64,000 nt of DNA, from assembly GCA_910589415.1 (NCBI GenBank), contig OU342637.1:35928162-35992161 (forward strand), read 5' to 3'. The number at the start of each line of letters is the position of its first letter. The first letter of the stretch is position 1. The position numbers and the translations under genes were made by a program. Below, piece by piece: positions 11,301 through 21,882 of the stretch. The notes below the pieces were generated by a model, which saw nothing but the letters and a program-made list of their open reading frames with translations, made no database searches and had not been told where the DNA came from. The stretch is from Malachius bipustulatus. Its lineage: Eukaryota > Arthropoda > Insecta > Coleoptera > Melyridae.

Positions 11301-13079
11301 GAAAGACCAAGAATGATTGCCCACCGTCGGCATGCATTTCGCTTATCAATTTTTAAAACCACCACCAATCCTCCTACTCAGAAGCACGCAGTAGCCTCTA
11401 AAAATATTATGCTTTCCCGGCTGAACACGGTGTATAAAAATCAATGTATTCAACTTTTTTTCTTTTGAGAGTTATCTCCAGTTTATTTTGATTTTGAAAA
11501 GTTACTTTAAAATCACAGCAAACTCAGTTGAACTGGATTTATGAAAGATCTATATTTTCTTTGAAAACGAAAGGAATTTTTCATAGGGAACAGGGAGAGT
11601 GTAAATCAAGCAATAAATTGCAATAAGGAATGTGTCTAGTGAGAGGCAAGGAAACAAATGCTATAACATGACACTAAGAAATGGCGATAAAGAGAATCGG
11701 TATTTCTGGAGCTTTTTATCCCGCATGTGGAGTACAATTGAGGTGGATAGCGCCTCGACGCACAGAGGATGTAACAAATAGATGATATATTTCAATGGAA
11801 TATTTTCAGATAAGGTATTTCCCGGGGGCGTCGTTTCCCGCACCGTACAATGGATTCTGTGCCTGGGCCAGAATTGGCTATGAGAGAAGAGTCTTGTGCA
11901 TGCCACCGTGCTCCTAAATGTTGCTATTTACAGGAAACATACGTTACAGACAATGGTCTCGCAGGTAGCTGTTGTCACTGAAAAATTGGCTCGATCCAGA
12001 CATCTCAAAGCTCTGCTGAAACATAAAGATGTTACCGCCCCCCTTTTGTGTTCCTTTCTTTCTCACATCATTGATATAGATCTCTTGCAATGATCTCTTG
12101 CAATGGATAATATATAACTATTCACCTAGTATTAGGTACCTGCTGTATTTCATATAAAGTCTTTTGAGTTAAAATGCAACATAAAATGGACTAAAGTCTC
12201 GTTAAAATTTTAGAAAGAGCAGGCTGATCTAAGAAATCCTACAGAGACTCTATTTCTCAGACTCAGAAATTCGGAAACGTAAAAGAGACGGAGAGAGCTG
12301 CCTGACAAATATAAAAAAATTAAAATCTTCATTAATTCTAACAATATTTTCATTCCCATCTGACTTAATTTAGCCGGATAATGATTCTGTATCCTCGCCG
12401 GATGAAAAGTCGGGTTAAACTTTCGTTTTCAATTTCAGTTCGTGACGTTTTCAACTGATTATTAAATTAAGTGAAATTAAATATTTTTTTTCCTGTTAAC
12501 TTTCTCCATCTGGCTTGCTCATTTAAGTACCTACTTGTCGGGTGAGATTAGAAGATTCGGCATTCTCGAGATTCTGTCTTGCATAGAATAATGAGATCAG
12601 AATCTCATCAGGAAGGAGAGGAAATGAGACAATAAAAGTTTCCAGTTCTCGAAGGAGTATGACAATTTATGAATTCATTTTTCTGTAATTCCTTTGTAAA
12701 TGTAAAAACTATTACCAAGACCCACGAATAGCACCTGCTTTATAATCAATATTAGGTACTCTTACCTACTCGGTGAAGTAGGAATGTTCATTTCTACTTT
12801 CATTTCTAGTTTGCTGCAATTTTAACAGGAAATAGGGGAGATTCCAATTGCTTTGCCTTGATATAGAGCTTGCGCTAACTTCAAATTTCATTTTTGCGAG
12901 ACTCCACATTCCCCTTCATCAAAGTAAGTGTCAAAAATAACCGGTTAAACTATTTAATTTAAAGATGAAATATTCGCTCACTCTAAGAAGATACATTTCC
13001 ATGTTGCGTGTGCTTGTAGAATTTTTAAGCCAATGTGCTACTTACTAACTATTTTCGAATCTGTTAAAGATAGTATAGT
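11301..13079. other. Intronic sequence, nothing recognised
   Basis: A possible N-terminal extension of the transposase relic may reach about 11480. The block 11640-12000 is of more balanced composition and non-repetitive by eye, and could be unique intron sequence. A small direct repeat GATCTCTTGCAAT occurs twice near 12078-12103. No gene is supported. Confidence 0.4.
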
Positions 13080-14640
13080 CAACAGAACCTGACACTGTGA
13101 TTTTCGTTTTCCCCCACCGTAAAAGCAGCCAAAATCTCGAAGGCGTCTAAAGTACTCATGTAGGGTGGGGGGAAGGGGATATTTTTAGTTGGTAAAATGT
13201 AAAAACTACCCAAAAAATTATTTGATAACATTTTAAAATACAAGAAAGCCCCACATTTTGGCTTATGTACGAGCTGCTTCAGGTTAGTAAAATAATTTTT
13301 TTTTTACCAAGTAGGTACTGAAAATTCTAAAGCTCGTAGTTAAATTGGAAGGCCGTTAAAAAGTGCGCTACCGAAAGTGACCTAAAATATTTTAGACATA
13401 CGGTATTTCTAGCCTACTTTAACTTTTTCATGTAATATCTAATCAAAAAATACTTTCTGAAACTCTCTGAAATCTGAAATCTTGCTGAAAATTCTGAGTG
13501 TTCTGATCATGGAGCATATTTCATTGTTTTGGTGGGTTGATTTGCTTATTTTTTATGGATTTTTTAACAAGACTGATGTGCTCATGGCCGATTAATGATT
13601 AAAGACAATTTCCGTTTTCGTTGGCTCAGATCGCACCGGATCTGCCATTAAAAGCCATAAAAAGCTACTACTGCTCAATAATCTTCTCAACGAGGACATG
13701 CACGATTATCTCCAAAAAAAGGTTACCAAAGAGAAGGGTAGTGTTCAATATAAAGAAACTTTTCAGTACGAATTGACACCTTATCCTAATACCCTATGGC
13801 ATTAGCTCCGACCGGAATAGTAAGCATGCCAACCAATAAAACTACTTCAGTGCATGTTATTGAGTCTGCTGACCCCAATAGTTATAAAATATTACCAGGT
13901 ATTATAGTTTGAGTAAACTGAAACATATAATAATTGATGGCATGTCTCTTATAGAAGCTGTGGGCAAAACAAAGACTGAATCAACTTTTGGGGACTAGGC
14001 GGATTTTTAAGCGAGATTTTTTTCAAAAGAGTGTTTTTCAAAAACCCATTCAATGCTGAAAGAGTTGACGCAGTCATAGACCACCACCATGAGGTGTCTA
14101 TCAAAGATTGCACTCAAATAAAGAAATACTTGAAAAGGGTATAACCGTAAATCGAATCATTGACAATCGCTCTTCAATTTTACCGCAGCAGTGGCATCTC
14201 CTTATCCATTATTAAATACTCCAAATTAATACTACGAGTATTCCAATTATTCAAATTTAAAATTTGTCACTATAGCCTTGGATTCAAAGACATTAAAATA
14301 TGAAAAACTAATTATCCACCTAATATCGATTTACTTTACTCTACTCACGAGAAGAAACTGATCCAACTGATCCAAAAATTCTTATTATACATCCTGAACC
14401 GAAACGTGCACGATATTTTTAAAATGTTTCATTGACTCAAAAAATACGAATGTTCTTGTAGTACTTCAAAGTACTCACTTCAAAGGCCAACTTACCGATG
14501 AAAATTGTGTAATAGTTGGAATAAAAGACACCGTTCGATTTATAGCAGTGCACGAAATGCGGACTGCTTCAAATCTGCTGATATATTTACCTGCCTGTGC
14601 CCTTACTGAATAAAACAACATTTTGTCGTCTTGAAGAACT
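13080..14640 (+). pseudogene. Relic of a repetitive ORF family (copy A)
   Basis: A degenerate protein-coding copy read in several frames. At 13715-13800 it gives QKKVTKEKGSVQYKETFQ followed by YELTPYPNTLW. At 13930-14140 it gives IIIDGMSLIEAVGKTK, ESTFGD and RVDAVIDHHHEVSIKDCTQ. At 14450-14620 it gives NVLVVLQSTHFKGQLTDENC and VGIKDTVRFIAVHEMR. These blocks resemble a large unnamed repetitive protein family I recall from many animal genomes, carrying YELxPYPxxLF, a VVDG segment and a D-x-DVLVL segment. I know of no firm function. A second inverted copy lies at 27150-27640, which supports a dispersed repeat. Stops and frame changes throughout. Confidence 0.55.
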
Positions 14641-17340
14641 TTGGATCTACGTTGAAAAAATTCATAAAGTCGCGTTTCTTCTTTAAAATTACAAAAAAAA
14701 AAATGGTTCTTGTATCATTTCATCATTTCAGACAGAGGGCGCAGATATCAATCTAGGAGGCTGAAATTTTAGTTGGAGTAAGATATCCTTAAGAAGTGAA
14801 ATCGACCGAGCCGTTTCAAAACGATGGCCATTTCAATTTTCAGAAAAATTGCTATTTTTTTAACCCCTATATAGGAAAGATAGAAAAAACTTTGAAACCA
14901 ATTTAACAGGGTTAAAAGAACATTCTTCGAACTTGACTTTAGTGTAAATAAATTTCAATTATCCCATTAATAAGTCAGTGTCAGTATCTTGGATAGGAAA
15001 AGGGTAAAAATTACTAAATTTCTATAACCATTTACGAGCACGTTTTTAAAGGAATTGAATAATGCTGGGTGATAAATAAAACACTAATGTTTTAAAAATT
15101 CTACTGTTAAATTGAACGTCCTGTCAAACTCATTTTGAGATTGGAAGTCAATTTTAATTTATCGTACAAAAAGTGATTTTATCTATACAATATTTATTTA
15201 TTTTATACATGTTAGTGATTCAAAATTAAAAATATAGTTCGTGATGATGAAGAATAATGATTTTAGGCGTAATTTTTGGAATTAAATTGAAAAAGAGGTA
15301 TAATTGGTTTTACACATAGACCTAGAATATAATGGACTGATAGTTGTCAATGCTTTACTGTACTAAGTTTGTTGCCAGTGTGTAACGGTGCTTACCTGGG
15401 TCCCTGCAGATTGTGTTCAATATCCCTGTGATTCCCTGATTTCTGTAGTCGGTCTCTTAGTCCGGAACGATGGAGAAATTTTGTATGGGAGGAGATACGA
15501 TACCAATGAGACAAAAAAAATTTTCCTTAGCCCTTATTTATTTGAATAGTTACATTGTCTAGCAAGGTGTTGGCAATATTATCAGTTTTATACATTTTAC
15601 ATCTAGTTGGTATTACTTACAATTCGCCTTAATGCTATTAAATTGAATAGTAGAGGAGCCTTCACCTTGTAGAATCGTTTCTGGGCTTAATTATTTACAA
15701 AACATTTTAACTAAGAGAATTCGTTCATATACGAATCTTTTGTTTGAGTTTGCCTATTCCCTGTTTGTACCTTTGTTACCTAGAGAACTCATTTATCAAT
15801 GTTTCTGCCTTTATATGGCGATAACTTGATTTTATTCTATTTTGCTGACCAAGTCCTTGATTGAGAATGAAATTATCTACTCTTTCAAATTATTCCAGTA
15901 ATTTGATTACAATTTATTTATTAATAATCATACATCAGTTTGTTCCAGATGTTTAAAACTTTGTGTACGCTCCTTGTATAAATAATAATTAGATGGTTTG
16001 ATTTATTCTCCTGAATCTATTCATTCCAAGAATGCCTTTGTTTGTAGCTAAAATGCTTTTGCATTTTATTAGACAGAATCCCAGTCTTGTTTCGATTTTG
16101 CTTAACGAAACAGTAGGTAAATTATAAATAAAAAGATAGCTTGTATTGGAGCAAAATAAAAATCTCAGTTTTTTATTATTTCAAATAAAATTCCTTCCGT
16201 CGATATTTCGTCAGTCTAGTTATTTACACATCCAAGAATGTAGACGGTATTGTATCGTATTATTAGAGTTCAATAAACATTCCAGAGGAATTAATACTTC
16301 CTTTTTCAGGGCTGTGGCGTATTACGCACTTGTCTGGTCGGTTTCGACATATTATGAAATGAAGGCATTGATCATAAACTACAAAACTCTCTGCCTCGAG
16401 ATTTAAATTATTTTATTCTTGAAGGACCGGAATTTTTACAACCAACAACAGTTCTATTCATCTAGTCTTTATGAAATTATATTTTAACACCATTAAATAT
16501 TTTATGGGTCCTACACTATTTTACAACAACTAACAGTTTCATTTATTTAAAATCTGGTTCGATTGGAATTTATGTTTTATTTATTAGATTAAGTATTTAA
16601 TTGTCAGCTCATATTATTCGATTAGACTGAATTAATATTTCTTTGATAACTATTCACAGTTTTGACTTTTATTGTTTATCAAAAATTTACAATTTGCTAT
16701 TCTTTCAGAAATGTACTAATTTTTCTGTCAACTGTGATTTGCTAAATCTTATATGAAATTTTCAATGAGTTCTCGCGGTACTTTAGGCTTTACTTATAAA
16801 AATAATTCATCTGAATCTTCGGATTGGTTCGATTTATCCCTTGATCTGGAGACCCTTGTGGTATTATGGCCTTTACCATTTCTCCTCAGTTTCTAGAGAA
16901 ATACGAAATTACGAAATTAGACAGTACCTAAATCTTTATATGCCAGTGCTTATTATACACTTAATCAAAAAAAAACAATTTTCGGCTTTCAAATTGTTAC
17001 TTTAAAAACACTCAATTGAAAATACTCTGTCTATTTCTGTTTATTTAAGAATTTTATAAAAGTTTCATTTTTATTATTCACATTCTGAAATTGATAAGCT
17101 TGTCTGGCATTGCTAATATTATATCTGTGAACATATTGTTTATGGCTGCTTATAAGATTTGGTTGTTACTGATTTAATAAACTTTATGGCTCATTTCTTA
17201 ATAAATGGCTTTCGGATTAATTTAGTATTTAGTCATATTCATTTTCACACTTTTAGGCTCATCTCGTTTATTTTGATTGAATTCGTTAATTTATTTCATT
17301 TGATTGTTATATTATAATTGGTCAGATTTCCTGACATAAT
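14641..17340. other. T-skewed AT-rich block, unassigned
   Basis: From about 15500 to 17340 the plus strand is visibly richer in T than in A, unlike its surroundings. That suggests an untranslated part of an unrecognised retroelement. No terminal repeats, primer-binding site or coding frame could be identified. The 86-residue frame at 16146-16406 shows no family resemblance. Confidence 0.35.
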
Positions 17341-17540
17341 AAGTGTTGCCAGTTTGGGCAAATCTAATAACTTGTTACAATACGCTCGCCGGCGTTAATA
17401 GCTAGGTCAATGTTAAATACGCTCACCGGCGCTATTTGGTCAATTAAAATTATTTATGTATTGGTTGTCAATTTTGACTTAGCTTTTATTAGCTCATAAG
17501 ATATTGCCAGTTTCGGCTAATGTTGGTCGGTTTAGCTTTT

Positions 17541-17730
17541 GTCACCTTTGGACTTGTTTAATTTTTGTTTATGTCAGTTTTTTTACTGATGTCACCTTTG
17601 GACAAATTTAATGCTTGTTTATAATATGTGGCCATTTTGGCTTGTGTCACCTTTGGACAAGTTTTATTATTATTTATAATATGTTGCCATTTTAGGCTTG
17701 TGTCACCTTTGGACAAATTTTGAGACTGCC
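17541..17730. repeat. Tandem repeat, about 55-bp unit, four copies
   Basis: The phrase GTCACCTTTGGAC recurs at 17541, 17591, 17646 and 17702, spacings 50, 55 and 56 bp. The last units share TTTATAATATGTTGCCATTTTGGC-type text broken by small changes. The 73-residue minus frame over this region is a product of the repeat. Confidence 0.9.
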
Positions 17731-18035
17731 TTGAATATAATTTGTGTTTTTGATTCTTTTGACTTGTTACATTTGTCAACGCCGAGTTTTCCCTTCTCTC
17801 TTTTGATATATTAATGGGTTACTGTTTTATTTACCAAGAGTTATAGATACGCACACCGGCGTAATTCCCAAAATTAGACCAATTCAGACAATTTTCAACC
17901 AATTCAATCAATTAGAACAATTTCGACCAACACATCGCTCGTCAGCGGCATCGCTTTGCGGCATCGTTCGTCAACGGAATATTATTTATTACAATTTTTT
18001 TTATATGTTTTATATTTTTTTTTTATATATTGTGA

Positions 18036-18203
18036 TTGCTCCCCACGAGGGCACAGCAACTTAGATCTTCGCTCGCCGGCGGTATTTTATTTATTTGTAT
18101 ATCAATTTATTATTTATTTATTTATTTGTTTGTTTGTTTTTTTTTTATATATATTGTTACTTCCCCACGAAGGCACAGTAACACTTCGCTCGCCGGCGGT
18201 ATA
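18036..18203. repeat. Duplicated stem-loop plus GCCGGCG motif
   Basis: Two direct copies, 18036-18088 and 18156-18203, each carry a hairpin with loop CCCCACGA(G/A)GGCAC followed by CTTCGCTCGCCGGCGGTAT. The stems differ compensatorily: TTGCT/AGCAA in the first, TTACT/AGTAA in the second. CGCTCGCCGGCG or a close variant also occurs at about 17382, 17418 and 17850. Between the copies lies an ATTT/GTTT simple repeat and T run. Confidence 0.8.
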
Positions 18204-21113
18204 ACTAAATTATGTTGGAGCTTGATGACGATTTAATCTAGGAAAACACTAGGACATAGGTTACTCGGAAGAAAGACTCGAATTCCACACGCTGAAGGAG
18301 CCTTAGAGTCCAACAACGGAAAGACGAGAGCACGCTAAAAAGTTTCTACGCACTTCGTAGCGTGTTACTTTCTTACTAGAAGATTTTAGTGATTCTGAAC
18401 TGAGTTTATGACGTTGCCTTTCTGAAACCTGCCTGATCCACGGTGCTCAGCCCTTCTACAGACTTTGTTTTTCTCAGAGATAACGACCTTGCTACACGCC
18501 TAGAGAGCCGTAGAGCTAGTCTAAGCGGACCAAGGCTATCCAAAAGCATAGCGTCTAGGGACTATGCCAGGGTTCCGTTGTCGAGATCCAAGAAAAAATC
18601 TTTCAGAACAGAGCCCCATGAACCGTCAGCTAGCAAAAATGACAAGGTCGAGAATTATCATATTTGTCCTAATTTCTCTGGGAGTAGAAAAGTAGAAATT
18701 GTCTTATTGGAAGTGGCAAGTCAAGAGTGACTCTTCCTATTGTTGAAATAACAGTTCAGAATATTTTGAAAGTATTTTAGAAGTTCAAGGAAAGCAATTT
18801 TTTCAGTGACCATTCTTTTGTTGTTTGATAGTTTCTATTTTGTTGTTTGTTTTTGCTTCCTTGTCAAATGACGGATAATTCGTAGATCTGTATTAGATCT
18901 GCATTAGGAATTATAATAGAAGTTGTTTATGCTTATTTTATTTGTAACTGATAAAATAGACATGAGTAATGACGTCATTGTGCCCTGAGGCGAACGTCTC
19001 TATGGTGTAGGCTGGTTGGTTTCAATACATGATAAACCATTTTCGACGTATTTTACATTGTAATCGAGATTATCGATCATTCTGTGTTTTCTTTGAAGTT
19101 AAAGATTAAATAATTCATAAAATATTCGTTAAGTATTTGATTGTTTTACTTATTTCAAGAAATGAGGCCTTTCACCCAGTCACTAGGTTCCCAGCAATAT
19201 GCTTACGGCACTTGTGACAAACTATCCAAGTCAATCAGAGGCTCTTTGTTTCCAACAAATCTGACTGTACAACCTTCAAAAATGCAGGTGACCAAAAATA
19301 ACCCATTAATATCACTTTCTAACATTTCGAGAACGTATATTTTTCATATATGGACAGGTGTTTTACATTCACTGCCACACAGTCACACTTTACCTACCTA
19401 TTCTTATCTTAACTAACTATTTCTAATTTATGTTTATGGTTTTCCAATCATTGGCTTTTTATACACACGCTCTTCACAAATTGCTTTGCGAAAAGCCCCT
19501 GGCGTCATATACAAAGACACATACGTTTATTGGAGTTTTGTCTTTAGTGATGATGATTGCTGATCAATTAAGCCAAACTCCCAGTCGCGATTTCTATATG
19601 AGAAAAATCACATATCTGACTTTTATCTTGGGAAAACTAGATCGTTATAAATATTTTGTAAAGATAGAGATGCAGGCATAGCATACAGGCCCCACCCTGT
19701 ACCCATGTGCATTCTATTATCATAATGTTTATTCATAAAAGCTCATAGCTTATTTCATTTTAATGCATACTTAAATGTCATGTAGACAAATTTCAAATCA
19801 GATACTTTATTAGTCATTTAATTGTTATTTGATAATCAAAAGAATTTTAATTAAGTTTGTCTTTTCACTAGACAGAATTTGTAATAAAATTTTATATGTA
19901 ACAATTTTATGCAGCACCAATGAGTAATAAATTTAGTCAATGTATTTTGTTTGCAAGCCTCTCTCATTCAGAATATAATTTTGTGGTAATAGTTTCTTAT
20001 TGCATAATTATTTACACAATTATACTTAGTCATGATAATCACCTTTCCAATCCATAAATCCACACAACATTTAAGATCATACCTTTTATAGTCGTAAAAT
20101 AAAATAAACAATTCCAATTATTCACAGAGCAAATAATAATTTTGTGGTAACTTTTCTTCCAACTGTCATTTATTTCATGTTAGCTATTTTATGAAAATTC
20201 TATTTATTAGTATTTGCATTAGTAATTCATATTCAAATTTTGGATATTACAATTCTTTCAATAAATTAAATGGTTTTATTCGTTTCCCAATTTGGACTGG
20301 AGTTGGAAAATAAAGTTCTCACTTTAATTGAAAAGATCTGACCTTGTATATATCCAGCGTCGTTCACCGTAGGTACTTAATTCTTTGACTTTAGTACTAT
20401 GGACTCTCTTCAAATGCTTCCCACATCAACGTTGAGTGACTTCTCATAACTTTCGACACTGACTAAGCTATTATGACCCAATAAATTCCTGTATTTAGAT
20501 ATGACACAAGTTTTGGATACTTTCATTTAATTATTGTATCTTATTATTGCAATCGCTTATACTTATTCGATAATATTTCAGGAACTAAAAATAGACCACG
20601 TCTACCTCCATTTACCGCCTAATACCAAGTGAGTTTCCAATTGCGCGTTTTGCCTTCCAGACGCTCTTCACTCATTCCTTTTTCCGGAACTTATCCCCAC
20701 TATTCTTCATTTTGCGTATGTCGGGAATAAGTTTGTTATGATATAGCTGTAGCCATCTAGTTGTAAACTCTTTCCCTATCGTATTTTTCATTCCCTGTAT
20801 TTTCTACTACAGGAATTCAGATTTCAATAACTCTATACTAACGATTTCAGTTTTTACTCGATACTCCTAGAGGTCGATCTCGTGCCATTCATATTATCAT
20901 TTAGAAATGTTTATATTTCATGCTTCCTGTTTCAGCCTCGACAGCCTGTGAAATTACTTTTATTTATTTAATTCTGTAAATCTCCACACGTAACTAGTTT
21001 AGGTATATATACATTTCAATACTTGATCCATGTTATCATGGACTTCGAATAGAAGGAAATGATGAAAAAAAAATTTCTGTAGAGGCTAGGGGTCGGTATA
21101 TTTCAAGTGTAAG
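18204..21113. other. Intronic sequence, nothing firmly recognised
   Basis: A 95-residue open frame at 18443-18730 (Ser/Arg-rich) and frames at 19141-19681 show no recognisable family. An isolated CACCCTGTA near 19693 resembles one end of the TACAGGGTG transposons but no partner was seen. The rest is AT-rich. Confidence 0.35.
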
Positions 21114-21202
21114 AGTAGTTTTTGCCCTTACAAGAAATGTTGGTTGCCTACCTTACAGTGTAAGGTAGGCAACCAACATTTCTTGTAAGGGCAAAAACTA
21201 CT
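21114..21202. repeat. Perfect 89-bp palindrome (44-bp arms, 1-nt centre)
   Basis: Arms of 44 bp are exactly complementary around the G at 21158. The arm contains TTTGCCCTTACAAGAAATG and GGTTGCCTACCTTACA. A related but diverged single copy of the arm (TTTGCCCTTACTTGTATG then GGTTGCCTAAC) is found at 21758-21795, just ahead of the R2-like element. The 21203-21756 interval between them is AT-rich with nothing recognised. Confidence 0.95.
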
Positions 21203-21756
21203 AAATAATATATGAAGAAATAATACGAAATTCAAATTTTTTGTTTTTATTACACATAGGTATTTTATAGGAAGAACATGGTTATTTTTAAAGAATAAGA
21301 AAATAAATGCATAAAAATTATAATAACACGACTTTATTATTTGTTTTTATAGGGTAATTCTAATAGAATAATAGAATAACTATTTATTACCATTACAGAT
21401 ATAAAATGTTTCACTTACCTATGAAAAGATATATCTGTTAATTTTGATACACGATTTACACAATTATAAGCTGCACAAGACTGGACCATTATTAATATTA
21501 AATTTTAAATCGACAGAGAAGATATATTTAAAGTAAATATAAATATGCTTTTAACCAGTATGGATATTAAAATCAGATCTATTTGTTATACACCTACAAT
21601 TTCCATACAAGGCCAATAATAAATATTTATTTATTTATACTAATGTCAGATAATAATATTAACATTAATTGTTCTATCACTCAAAAAACACCAATAAGAA
21701 TGCGGAATTTTTGATTATTCTTTGTTTGAATTTGTATTGTTGAATTGAATACGTCT

Positions 21757-21882
21757 CTTTGCCCTTACTTGTATGTATGGTTGCCTAACTTTGGTTGGCA
21801 ACAAATTTTAGTCTCAAGGGTTCGTCCATTATATTCTAGGTCTATGGTTTTACATGACAAAAAGTGTCATATTTGATTTTTA
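21757..21882 (+). mobile_element. Probable 5' UTR of the R2-like element
   Basis: The sequence between the diverged palindrome-arm copy (21758-21795) and the ATG. The true 5' end is not defined by any target duplication. GTTGCC…GGCAAC (about 21783-21810) could form a hairpin. Confidence 0.4.

Noticed and set aside
17541..17730. CRISPR-like regularly spaced repeat
   Set aside because: Spacers are themselves repetitive, units vary, and the context is an insect intron; it is a tandem repeat.
17558..17779. 73-residue minus-strand frame with repeating LSKGDIS-type text
   Set aside because: It reads the tandem repeat and has no independent coding evidence.
14641..18830. LTR retrotransposon spanning the T-rich block
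   Set aside because: No paired terminal repeats, primer-binding site, polypurine tract or gag/pol frame could be identified.
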